The position numbers and the translations under genes are program-made. The notes below the pieces were generated by a model. It worked only from the letters and a program-made list of their open reading frames with translations, was not told the DNA's origin and ran no database searches. A DNA stretch of 64,000 bases from CAYFFZ01 sp049976505 (GTDB taxonomy: Archaea > Thermoproteota > Nitrososphaeria > Conexivisphaerales > UBA164): the NCBI GenBank assembly GCA_049976505.1, contig JBMFIC010000003.1, positions 62,001 to 126,000 of the forward strand, read 5' to 3'. This document shows positions 8,005-16,509 of this stretch, piece after piece (within the stretch, counting starts at the first letter, position 1; every line of letters starts with the position of its first letter).

Positions 8005-9122
8005 GAAGCATTGCTTCTTGTGATGTGTTTACTAAGAATTCTGTTGAGAAGCACGACCAGCACAAGCGTGATGGCGGAGGAGGCTCCCATCAGGGCCCAG
8101 GAATAAAGAGTCCCTATGGCAGACACGTATCCTATTACAACGCTGCCCAGAACTCCTCCTACGGTCTTACCTGTATAGAGTACGCTCGTAATTGATGTCG
8201 AGTACGCTTCTCCCAGATAGTCCCCCACGAGTGAAAAATAGAGAGGGATCATGGCCCCTCCCAGAAATCCAATTACTATCTCAGGGATCAGCGGCACCCC
8301 CAGAGCTCCTAGCGCCGCCGATGCCGTTATCAGGACGAATGAAGCGATCATGGTCCTGAGCCTCCCGAAGCTGTCGGAAATCCTTCCCATAACTGGCCTT
8401 CCCAGCCCGCTCATCAGAGGAAATACGGCGGCGGCCAGATAGAAATAGGATACGTTCTTCAGAGCGAACATGCTGGATGACAGCGAAAGAAGCGGAACCG
8501 TGCCTAGCGCGTACGAAATGTATATAATGAGAAAGATTTTTGAAAGGACGGCCTCCTTCGGTTTTACGCCACGAAGGCCGGCAGGATAGGACACGTTTAA
8601 AACAAGCGGCGGAAGAACTAAGGCCTCCGCGGCGAACATCGTTATGCCTATGGTCTGAAGGCTCTTTACAGCTAGGAACAGGGGGTTAAACATGGTGGCC
8701 CCTGCACCAAAGCCAAAGGACACGAGCCCCACCGCGAGCCCTCGGTTGTTTCTGTGCCACTTTAGCGCGGCGTTAGTCGCGATTCCGTAAAGAATGCCCT
8801 CGCCAGCAGAACCCAGTCCCCACAGAGCTATCCTCAGAGCAAGTCCTACGTCCCGGAGAAACGAAAGATATCCGCTCGCGGATAAAAAAGCTGCAAGGAT
8901 TCCTATTTTTCTGGGTCCGTAGTTATCTGCAACAAAACCTCCAGCTATCTGAAACAAAGTGCTCATAAGGACGAAGACAAGGAACATGAGCTCGGTGTAC
9001 ATTAGATTGACGTTGTAGTACTTTGTTAGATAAACAGCGAAGACGTTCCACGAGTACTGGTATACAGAATTAAAGACCATGATTGCGGTGGCGGAGGCAA
9101 GAATCCTGAGTTTTATTTCCAT
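8001..9122 (-). CDS. MFS transporter, oxalate/formate antiporter-like
   Basis: 373 residues with about 11-12 membrane segments. GGFVADNYGPRKIG after helix 2 is the MFS A-motif, and WHRNNRGLAVGLVSFGFGAGATMFNP near residue 125 resembles the OFA (oxalate:formate antiporter) family. PVMGRISDSFGRLR is the matching loop in the second half. The substrate is probably a small organic acid but is not determined. Divergent from malate synthase, so carboxylate uptake is a reasonable guess. Confidence 0.82.
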   Translation of the reverse strand: MEIKLRILASATAIMVFNSVYQYSWNVFAVYLTKYYNVNLMYTELMFLVFVLMSTLFQIAGGFVADNYGPRKIGILAAFLSASGYLSFLRDVGLALRIALWGLGSAGEGILYGIATNAALKWHRNNRGLAVGLVSFGFGAGATMFNPLFLAVKSLQTIGITMFAAEALVLPPLVLNVSYPAGLRGVKPKEAVLSKIFLIIYISYALGTVPLLSLSSSMFALKNVSYFYLAAAVFPLMSGLGRPVMGRISDSFGRLRTMIASFVLITASAALGALGVPLIPEIVIGFLGGAMIPLYFSLVGDYLGEAYSTSITSVLYTGKTVGGVLGSVVIGYVSAIGTLYSWALMGASSAITLVLVVLLNRILSKHITRSNAS

Positions 9123-9175
9123 TTACCACATAGAAAACCAAAATCTGGCTTAAACTTTTTTGATGTTGGCATAAG

Positions 9176-9184
9176 TTTAAATAA
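9176..9184 (+). promoter_or_regulatory. TATA box of malate synthase
   Basis: TTTAAATAA about 26 nt before GTG 9206, supporting a leaderless GTG start. Confidence 0.45.
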
Positions 9185-9205
9185 AAACGTTATAATTTTT
9201 AAAAT

Positions 9206-11932
9206 GTGAGCAAGGTAGAGGTTCCAAAGCGCATCTACAGAAAGTACCACGAGCTTTTTGGTGAGAAGGTTGTCAACGGAAGACGGCTTGTCGTTGAAGA
9301 CGTCATAGGACAGGTCTACGACGAAGTTAAGGACCTCTGGAAGGAATGTCTGAGGCAGAGAAGGGAAACTCTCGACAGCACGCTTAGCGTCAGAGAAAAG
9401 TACGCCATCCCGGAGCTGGATACTGTATATGAGGACCCGGTAACGGGTGAAAGAAGGACCTACGGGGAAATCCTGAAGGGACTTATAGACAACTTTCTCG
9501 GGAGGAAGACGAACCTTGCATGGAGGCTCAACGACGAGTTTCCAATACCCGACTATGCCCATCCTCTAAAAAATCCAGGTCTTGAAATAACAGGCCCATG
9601 GAACCCGCCAGATATGGCGATCAAGCAGATAAACGCGGACGTCGCTGCAACCATGGGTCCCGATGACGAGGATGCGGCGCCTCCTGACTACGTGCCATAC
9701 GGCTTCCCCAGCAGAAATACCGTGGGGCTTTTTGAGTCCAGACTTAACGAAAAGAAAATACTTGCTGGAGAGCTAACGGAGGTTAAGATCGTTAAGAAAG
9801 GTCAGCTGAGGACCTATAAGATCAGCAAGCCCATGGAAAAATGGCCAGCCAGCTTTCATCGAATACCAGGCATACATCTGCTTACATTCAACGTTCTGAT
9901 CGATGGCAGGCCCGCCCCCTCCTTCATAGTGGATCTTGTTATACACGCCCTGAACGACTTTGAGAGCCTGAAGAAGGCCGGAAGGATGCTTCTTTATTAC
10001 ATACCAAAGACTCAGACGCCGCAGGAGGCCTACATGATAGCAAAGGCAATATGGAAGCTTGAAAGACTGATGGGCGCTGAGAGGCCTGGCAGCCTGATTA
10101 AGTTCAAGGCGCTTTATGAGGAGGCAAACGCCGGAAGGTTCCTGCCAGTAATAATGTGGATGTGGAGATACTGGCTCATAGGAACCAACGTAGGAAGATG
10201 GGACTACACCGGAAGCCTGATTGAGATGTGGAAGAATGAAAGGGTTCTTCCTGACCCTCAGAACGGCGCCCGCATGGGCATGGTTTCACCGCACATGATG
10301 GCATATCAGAGGTACAACGCGCTACTTAACGTGATGGCAGGAATCAAGGACGGCGAGCTTGTTAATGGCGCACCTATAGGTGGCATGGCCGCGGTGATGC
10401 TGTATCAGCGTACAGATGCTTACAGCAGGTACAGACACAACGCAGTGACTCTCAGGGCCATGAAGCTGGACAAGCTCAGGGAGAGGCTCATAGGGCTGAT
10501 CTTTGTGCCCGATGAGGACGTAAGCGGCAGAAAGGTGACGCTGAGCGACATCCTGGAGGGAAAGGTAAGGGGAAGACTTTACGACGCATACAGGCAGAGC
10601 TGGGTGGCATCTCCAGATGAACAGTACGTCGCGGCCGGAAACGAGCCACTCAGAGCCGATCTCAGAAGGCTTCAGGAAATGCTGAAAGCGCCTGTCTTGT
10701 GGGAGGAGGTCGACGGGGAGAGGATAGCTCCAAAGCTTGAAAGCGGGCTCACGGAGGACGAAAAGAGGCTTTTGAGCAGCCTTGGGCTCATCGATGAGAA
10801 CGCCAACATAACTCCATGGGTGATTACACGGGAAACAATTGATTCTCCGGAAAAGCTGCTTAGCTCAAGGGATCTGTGGATGGGAAGGGATCTCTGGAGT
10901 AGCCTGTACGATGTAGCAGAGGGTGACATCACGGTAGAAAACATACAGCACGCTTTTTACATGGCTGCCAACTATGGCTTTCAGGTTCTTAACGGAAACC
11001 TAGCTGCAGCAATAGACGACTACCGCGCCTTTCCAAACAGGCTTGTGAGGTTCATGAACGACCTTGCAACGTACAGAATCTTCGTCTCCTGGCTCTGGAC
11101 GCTCTATAATCGTGGTGCGGTGATAACGAAGGACGGATACATTAAGGGACCAAAGCTGACGAGGGATGGTGTAATACCAGAGGAGAACGTTTACCTCATA
11201 AAGGCCGGAACGCCATTTGACAGAGAACTTCTGGAGAAGATATGGGAGCAGCACTACAGGTGGACGGAGGAGTTCTACCGGGATTACGACAGGCTGGTGG
11301 CGCTCAGGCTGGTCATAGCTGCAGTGTCCAAGCTAGGAGGAAGGAGCGAGGAGGGTCTTCAGCAGGCGTCTGACGAAGCTCTTAAGACTTTCGCAATGGA
11401 GACCAACCTAACGGAGCCCGTTGTGAGAAGAATAGCAGAGGCGATGGGGGTCCAGTTCAGGAGGAGGATGCTGGTGCTTTCCAGAAGAATTGTGAGGGTT
11501 CAGAACATAGTTTCACTGGCTTACGGAAAGCCTCCCACTTACAGGTCTTACATAACTTTACACCAGGCCGCAAGGAGGATATCAAGAGAGCTTGGTCTGA
11601 GCGTCAGGTACGTCAAAAGCGTTCTTGTGGCGAACAGGCCAATGTTCGACAGGAGCAAGGCCCCTATCATAATGGACGTTCTCAGGAGACAGATAGCGTC
11701 TCCTATGTACATACAGCACAGCGGAAGGGTGCTATTTTCAATAGCGGACAAGGAGCGCAGCTTGAGGGACAAGATACTTGATGCGGTATACCATCTGGAC
11801 AGGAATCTAAGACCCATCTACAGGGATTCTAGTGGAAATCCGTCACGCGAGGAAATTCTGAAGGCCGGCAAGGGAAAGCGGATACCAAACATAGTGGTTC
11901 AAATATACGATTATGTTTACGACAGGTATTAA
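9206..11932 (+). CDS. aceB: Malate synthase, large archaeal (Sulfolobus-type) form
   Basis: 908 residues. Condenses glyoxylate with acetyl-CoA to malate in the glyoxylate cycle. Malate synthase landmarks appear in order: INADVAATMGPDDEDAAPP near 150, the RIPGIHLLTFNVLIDGRPAPSF segment near 220, a YYIPKTQTPQEA strand, VGRWDYTGSLIEMW near 330 (family GRWDY motif), VSPHMMAYQRYNALL, and GAPIGGMAA near 390. The protein is far longer than bacterial form A (about 530) and fits the roughly 90-kDa enzyme described from Sulfolobus. The C-terminal third is helical and charged. Leaderless GTG start. The next gene, in convergent orientation, also acts on glyoxylate. Isocitrate lyase is not in this window. 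Confidence 0.85.
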   Translation: MSKVEVPKRIYRKYHELFGEKVVNGRRLVVEDVIGQVYDEVKDLWKECLRQRRETLDSTLSVREKYAIPELDTVYEDPVTGERRTYGEILKGLIDNFLGRKTNLAWRLNDEFPIPDYAHPLKNPGLEITGPWNPPDMAIKQINADVAATMGPDDEDAAPPDYVPYGFPSRNTVGLFESRLNEKKILAGELTEVKIVKKGQLRTYKISKPMEKWPASFHRIPGIHLLTFNVLIDGRPAPSFIVDLVIHALNDFESLKKAGRMLLYYIPKTQTPQEAYMIAKAIWKLERLMGAERPGSLIKFKALYEEANAGRFLPVIMWMWRYWLIGTNVGRWDYTGSLIEMWKNERVLPDPQNGARMGMVSPHMMAYQRYNALLNVMAGIKDGELVNGAPIGGMAAVMLYQRTDAYSRYRHNAVTLRAMKLDKLRERLIGLIFVPDEDVSGRKVTLSDILEGKVRGRLYDAYRQSWVASPDEQYVAAGNEPLRADLRRLQEMLKAPVLWEEVDGERIAPKLESGLTEDEKRLLSSLGLIDENANITPWVITRETIDSPEKLLSSRDLWMGRDLWSSLYDVAEGDITVENIQHAFYMAANYGFQVLNGNLAAAIDDYRAFPNRLVRFMNDLATYRIFVSWLWTLYNRGAVITKDGYIKGPKLTRDGVIPEENVYLIKAGTPFDRELLEKIWEQHYRWTEEFYRDYDRLVALRLVIAAVSKLGGRSEEGLQQASDEALKTFAMETNLTEPVVRRIAEAMGVQFRRRMLVLSRRIVRVQNIVSLAYGKPPTYRSYITLHQAARRISRELGLSVRYVKSVLVANRPMFDRSKAPIIMDVLRRQIASPMYIQHSGRVLFSIADKERSLRDKILDAVYHLDRNLRPIYRDSSGNPSREEILKAGKGKRIPNIVVQIYDYVYDRY

Positions 11933-11952
11933 AAACTTGGTTTTTTATTGAT

Positions 11953-13110
11953 CTAGAGCCCTTTCTTGAAGAGCAACTCCTCGGCTGCAGCTATTCCCTT
12001 GCCGAGATCAACGTCGTAGCCGTTCTTCTTTAGGGCCCTTTCAATTGCTCCCACCGCTATCAGTACCTCCGACGCCGTTATGCTGCCCATGTGTCCTATC
12101 CTGAAGTACCTCTCTTTTATCTCCGGCACAAGCCCTCCCGCAAATACAGCTCCAAAGCGCTCCGCATCGCTCAGAAAGCTTGACTGCTTAACCATTTCGG
12201 GCAGGAACTGAACGCTGATGGTGTTGGCATAAGCGCCTTCCTCAGGCATCATCTTTAGCCCTAGGCTTCTTATCGCAGCTCTAATGCTTTCAGCTACGAC
12301 CTCATGCCTTCTTACTCTGTTATCTAATCCCTCATTTAATATGCTGTTCAGGCTTGCATCAAGGGCGTATATCAGGTTCACCGCGGGCGTTGCGAAATAG
12401 GCCGCCTTCCCTTGCATATAGCTGTTAAGAATATCCCTCCATTTTCTCAGATCCGAATAGAAGGTAAGAGGCTGAACCCTTTCCATAGCCTTAAGAGCCT
12501 TAGGCCCCACTACACCCACAGCAAGCCCTGGAGGCGTTCCCAGGGCCTTCTGGGATGCCGTGAAAGCCACGTCCGCACCCCACTCCATGCTGAACTCCTC
12601 GCCTCCTATGGAGCACACCCCATCAACAACCAGGATTGTGTCCAGATCTCGGAAATAATTCGCGATTTCCTTTACGTTGTTTCTCACGCCGGTGCTGGTG
12701 TCAACGTGCGTAACGGTAACCAGATCGTAGCCACCCTTGCTTGCTCTCTCATAAACTTCCTTGGGATCTGCTGGACGACCTAGAGGAGTCCTGTAGACGT
12801 CAACTTTCTTGGCGAACCTCGAAAGAAGGTCCACAAACCTGTCTCCGAAATATCCCGTGCTGACCACAAGAACGCTAGAATCGCGTTTTATGAAGTTAAC
12901 AGTCGCTATCTCCATAGCCAGGGTTCCGGAGCCGGCGATTACAAAGGGCAGGCCCTCTTTAGCGCCAAATATCTTCATCGTGTTCTCAAGGGCTCGTTGG
13001 AAAATTTCTGTGAACTCCCTTGATGTGTGCGCGTAAGTCGGCCTTGACATTGCGGCAAGAACGTCGTGTTCGTACTCTACCGGGCCGGGGATCATCAGAA
13101 TTTTCTTCAA
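11953..13110 (-). CDS. Alanine/serine-glyoxylate aminotransferase (class V)
   Basis: 385-residue PLP enzyme transferring an amino group to glyoxylate to make glycine, or the related serine-pyruvate reaction. It starts with the family signature MIPGPVE; PLP contacts include AGSGTLAMEIA, VDGVCSIGG and ASQKALGTPPG (Schiff-base Lys near residue 190). The C-terminal FRIGHMGSI motif is typical. Start is TTG 13110; the ATG five codons on would remove part of the conserved N-terminus. Convergent with malate synthase 20 bases away, so the two genes share a glyoxylate node. Confidence 0.88.
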   Translation of the reverse strand: MKKILMIPGPVEYEHDVLAAMSRPTYAHTSREFTEIFQRALENTMKIFGAKEGLPFVIAGSGTLAMEIATVNFIKRDSSVLVVSTGYFGDRFVDLLSRFAKKVDVYRTPLGRPADPKEVYERASKGGYDLVTVTHVDTSTGVRNNVKEIANYFRDLDTILVVDGVCSIGGEEFSMEWGADVAFTASQKALGTPPGLAVGVVGPKALKAMERVQPLTFYSDLRKWRDILNSYMQGKAAYFATPAVNLIYALDASLNSILNEGLDNRVRRHEVVAESIRAAIRSLGLKMMPEEGAYANTISVQFLPEMVKQSSFLSDAERFGAVFAGGLVPEIKERYFRIGHMGSITASEVLIAVGAIERALKKNGYDVDLGKGIAAAEELLFKKGL

Positions 13111-13151
13111 CTTGATTTTTAATTTTCAAAAAACATATTTAAACTTTTAAT

Positions 13152-14198
13152 CTAGATCCTGAAGGCATCCTTTGAAATGAGATCCGTAGAGGCAGTCCTC
13201 ATGTCCCTGAGATAGTTTGAAGTAAGAAGCGTCAGGAACATTGAGTCCCGATACAGCCTTTCGATACCCACGTCCTCCAGATATCCGTAGCCTCCGTGTA
13301 CCTGAAGGGCTATGCGGGAGGCCAGCCTAGCAATCTCAAGAGCGTGGAGCTTGAACATAACTGCGCTCTCCCCACCTTCCGATGCCGTAAGCGCATCTTT
13401 CATGTGACCTATTCTGCTCTTCATGTCGCTCAGAACCGCAGCTATGGGCTGAAACTCATACAGATAGCTCTCGAACGCCCTTCTCTGCTTGGAGTACTCT
13501 ATTGCTTTATCGATAGCGGATTCGGCAATTCCAAGGGCCATCGCTCCCACCTGTAGTGATGAGGAGTCAAGGTGTCTAGCAAGGGCCTCCTCTGCTTTCT
13601 CCTGGATCAGCACATTATCGCTGGTAACTTCAGCATCGTAAAAGCTCACGCCAAACTCCAGCGCTCTTAAACCCAGGGGCTTCTTTCTATCAACCCGGCT
13701 TGGCTTAGCAAGCACCAGCAGGGATCTTTCAGCTGATCTGGCTAGAACTATGTGATAGGCCGCGCTGGGCAGCACCACGTACTCGTTCTCTCCCTGCAGC
13801 CTTCCTCCCTCGACCTTCACGTTGTGCTGAGAGTTCATGTTTATGTCGTGGACCAGCGTTCCTGCAGTTTTTCCGGATGCTATTGTTGGGATCAGGTCTG
13901 GCCTTCCGTTCTGATGAAGAACCTCGTTAACAAGCGTGTTTTGCACATATATGTAATATGCAACCGATGGCGAGTACTTTGCTATCGTATAGAGAATCAG
14001 TGAAAACGACCTTCCATCTATGCCAGAGCCTCCTTCAGACGGAGGAACCGTCGCTGCAAGCAGACCAAGCTCAGCCAGCCTGCTAACTAATGACTGCGGC
14101 AGCCCCTCCTTCTCTATTTTAAGTGATATGTTCTCAAGCTCCGACCTGGCGAACTGCTCTATTACGCTCATAAGCAGCTTCTGCTCCTCTGAGGGCAT
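13152..14198 (-). CDS. Divergent acyl-CoA dehydrogenase homologue lacking the catalytic Glu
   Basis: 348 residues with the acyl-CoA dehydrogenase architecture (helical N-domain, beta middle, helical C-domain with QVHGGYGYLEDVGIERLYRDS). Where the partner gene upstream has EIWEGTNEIEK, this one has LTLLTSNYLRD, so the usual catalytic glutamate is absent. The TEPGAGSD flavin/substrate segment is also missing. Last gene of the beta-oxidation operon. Start moved to ATG 14198 because GGAGGCG sits seven bases before it and the ATG directly follows the upstream stop. Known actinobacterial acyl-CoA dehydrogenases of this kind pair with an active partner as alpha2-beta2 complexes; I infer the same here. 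Confidence 0.82.
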   Translation of the reverse strand: MPSEEQKLLMSVIEQFARSELENISLKIEKEGLPQSLVSRLAELGLLAATVPPSEGGSGIDGRSFSLILYTIAKYSPSVAYYIYVQNTLVNEVLHQNGRPDLIPTIASGKTAGTLVHDINMNSQHNVKVEGGRLQGENEYVVLPSAAYHIVLARSAERSLLVLAKPSRVDRKKPLGLRALEFGVSFYDAEVTSDNVLIQEKAEEALARHLDSSSLQVGAMALGIAESAIDKAIEYSKQRRAFESYLYEFQPIAAVLSDMKSRIGHMKDALTASEGGESAVMFKLHALEIARLASRIALQVHGGYGYLEDVGIERLYRDSMFLTLLTSNYLRDMRTASTDLISKDAFRI

Positions 14199-14199
14199 G

Positions 14200-15321
14200 T
14201 TACTTCGCCTCCGCAAGCCTCCTTAGCAGCATCCTCGATATGACTAGCTTTTCTATCTCGTTTGTTCCCTCCCATATTTCGGTAATCTTCGCGTCCCTGT
14301 AAAGCTTCTCAACCCTTGTGCTCAGCCCCTCTATCCCTATTATTTTGAAAGCTTCGTTCGCCACGAAGTTAGCCACATCGGCGGCATAATACTTCGCCAT
14401 GCTAGTTAGTACTGGATCCGGATTAAAAGCGAAGACCTTGGAGGCTGCCTTGTAGGTAAGATTCCTAGCCGCCTCAACCATAGTGCTCATCTCAGCAAGC
14501 GCGAACTGTACCGACTCCATTTCCCTGAAGCCCTGCGGCTTCCTCGAAAGGTAATCCATGAGCGCATCCAGCATTCCCTGTGCCGTTCCAACGCTCTGAG
14601 CAGCCACATAAACCCTGCTGATGTTAAAAAAGGTCATTACTATGTAGAAGCCCTTTCCCTCTTCCCCAAGCGTGTTTTCAGCCGGGATCTCAACGTTTTC
14701 AAAGGTTATCTCAGCTGTATCAGTAGCCCTCATTCCAAGCTTCCCCCTTAACTTAACGGGGTTTACACCCTTCCATCTCCTCTCAACTATTACAAGCGTG
14801 AGCCCGTGATGTCTTTTGTCCTTTGGCGGGGGCGACGATCTGGCAAGCAGATAGTAGTGGTCGGCCACAGTACCGTTAGTTATGAACATCTTGTGCCCAT
14901 TAAGAATCCATCCTCTTTCCGTTTTCTCTAGACTGGAGGAGATTCCAGCGACGTCGCTTCCTGCTCCGGGCTCCGTTACTGCGACAGCGCTTATCTTCTC
15001 TCCCTTCAGAGTAGGGTACATGTACTTCTCCTTTTGTTCGTCCGTGCCGTAAAGAAGAACCATTTCCGCGCCGAAAACTGAAGCCAGGGAGCTGAGTCCA
15101 AGGCCCGGGTCAACCCTGCAGAACTCCTCCATAGTGACGAGCATGTTCCATGGATTTTCGAGCGTTATAAATCCCGCCTCAAAGACCTTCCTTCTTATCT
15201 CATTGGGATACTCCTCGGTCTCATCGTAGTGCCTTATCAGGTCGTCCGTGAACTCCCTCAGGGCGAACTCTCTGGCCTTCTTTCTGGTCTGCTCCACCTC
15301 TTCTGGAAGCTCAAAGCTCAA
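14200..15321 (-). CDS. Acyl-CoA dehydrogenase
   Basis: 373 residues. FAD enzyme making trans-2-enoyl-CoA and passing electrons to ETF. All hallmarks are present: VTEPGAGSDVAGISS near 125, MFITNGTVADHY, GMRATDTAEITFENVEIP, the C-terminal FKIIGIEGLSTRVEKLYRDAKITEIWEGTNEIEK with the catalytic Glu in WEGT. TTG start two bases after the thiolase stop with GGTGGAG upstream. Directly followed by a catalytically altered homologue, suggesting a hetero-oligomer. Chain-length preference cannot be told. Confidence 0.92.
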   Translation of the reverse strand: MSFELPEEVEQTRKKAREFALREFTDDLIRHYDETEEYPNEIRRKVFEAGFITLENPWNMLVTMEEFCRVDPGLGLSSLASVFGAEMVLLYGTDEQKEKYMYPTLKGEKISAVAVTEPGAGSDVAGISSSLEKTERGWILNGHKMFITNGTVADHYYLLARSSPPPKDKRHHGLTLVIVERRWKGVNPVKLRGKLGMRATDTAEITFENVEIPAENTLGEEGKGFYIVMTFFNISRVYVAAQSVGTAQGMLDALMDYLSRKPQGFREMESVQFALAEMSTMVEAARNLTYKAASKVFAFNPDPVLTSMAKYYAADVANFVANEAFKIIGIEGLSTRVEKLYRDAKITEIWEGTNEIEKLVISRMLLRRLAEAK

Positions 15322-15323
15322 TA

Positions 15324-16508
15324 TTACTCCACCCTCTCAAGAACCGCAGCATAGCCCTGTCCTCCGCCAACGCATAGCGTGGCCACGCCGTACTTGGCCT
15401 TCTTCTCGTTAAGTATTCTTGCGAGCGTTCCTGTGATCCTGGCCCCCGTAGCCCCCAGCGGATGCCCTATGGCTATAGCGCCTCCGTGCACGTTGACCCT
15501 ATCAGGATCGAGCTTCAGCTCCTTTATTGCGTAGAGAGTAACCACAGCAAAGGCTTCGTTTATCTCCCAGTAATCTATGTCCTCAACGCTGAGCCCAGCC
15601 TTTTCAAGCGCTTTTCTGCTGGCCGGAACGGGTCCCTTGCCCATGAGGTAGGGCTCAACTCCAGCCCATCCAATAGACTTTATCTTCGCGAGAGGCTTAA
15701 GGTTATACTTTTCAACGGCTCTCTCAGATGCAAGAAGCACCGCCGAAGCTCCAGCGTTTAGCGGCGATGAATTTCCTGCTGTTATCACGCCCCCAGGCTT
15801 GAACGCAGGAGGCAGGGAAGCTATGGCCTCGAGTGAAGTATCGGGCCTTATGCTCTGATCCCTGTCTACCACGATTTCCTTTCCCTGATACTCGGTCTTA
15901 ACTGGAAGGATTTCCCCCGAGAACCACCCATCCTGAAGAGCTCTGGATGCGAGGACGTGGCTTCTGTACGACCACTCGTCCATCTCCTTTTTGGTTATCC
16001 CGCTGACCTCGGCGAGCTTCTCAGCGGTCAGGCCCATCACATAGCCGACGTTCATCTGGTACTTCATGTACTCAGGTCTTATCAGGAGCTTGTAGTTTGG
16101 CACGACGTGGGGGTTATCGCTCATAGGAACGTGAGTCATGTGCTCCATGCCCCCGGCAATTACCAGCTCTGAGTTTCCAGTCTGAATTTCCATGGCCCCT
16201 ATTCCTATTGCTGTAAGAGATGACGAGCAGGCCCTGTCAACAGCCATAGAGGGGACCTCCCATGGGAGGTTTGCGAGAAGAACGGGATGTCTTCCCCCAT
16301 ATAGCCAGTTCTCGTGGACCTGGAAGGCGCAGCCGGTAATTACGTCTCCTATATCGTTAGGGTCAACGTTGGTTCGCTTTATTATCTCCTTTATCAGAAG
16401 CGCGAGAACCTCATCCATCCTGAGGGCGTTGAAGACGTCTCTCTCGGGCTCTTTAGGTCTTGACCTCGAAAACGGGCTCCTAAGATAATCCGCTATATAT
16501 ACCTCCAC
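15324..16508 (-). CDS. Acetyl-CoA acyltransferase (3-ketoacyl-CoA thiolase)
   Basis: 394 residues. Cleaves 3-ketoacyl-CoA with CoA to release acetyl-CoA. Complete thiolase active site: nucleophilic Cys in VDRACSSSLTAIG near 85, NEAFAVV, GGAIAIGHPLGATGAR with catalytic His, and the second Cys in TLCVGGGQG near the end. Start taken as GTG 16508 (VEVYIADYLRSPFSR), one base after the upstream stop; the longer in-frame start at 16595 would add a Ser/Arg-rich tail read through the upstream gene. Third gene of the beta-oxidation operon. Confidence 0.93.
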   Translation of the reverse strand: MEVYIADYLRSPFSRSRPKEPERDVFNALRMDEVLALLIKEIIKRTNVDPNDIGDVITGCAFQVHENWLYGGRHPVLLANLPWEVPSMAVDRACSSSLTAIGIGAMEIQTGNSELVIAGGMEHMTHVPMSDNPHVVPNYKLLIRPEYMKYQMNVGYVMGLTAEKLAEVSGITKKEMDEWSYRSHVLASRALQDGWFSGEILPVKTEYQGKEIVVDRDQSIRPDTSLEAIASLPPAFKPGGVITAGNSSPLNAGASAVLLASERAVEKYNLKPLAKIKSIGWAGVEPYLMGKGPVPASRKALEKAGLSVEDIDYWEINEAFAVVTLYAIKELKLDPDRVNVHGGAIAIGHPLGATGARITGTLARILNEKKAKYGVATLCVGGGQGYAAVLERVE

Positions 16509-16509
16509 T

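Noticed and set aside
9113..9562. 149-codon minus-strand ORF at the start of malate synthase
   Set aside because: Shadow of the malate synthase coding strand; it also overlaps the start of the MFS gene.
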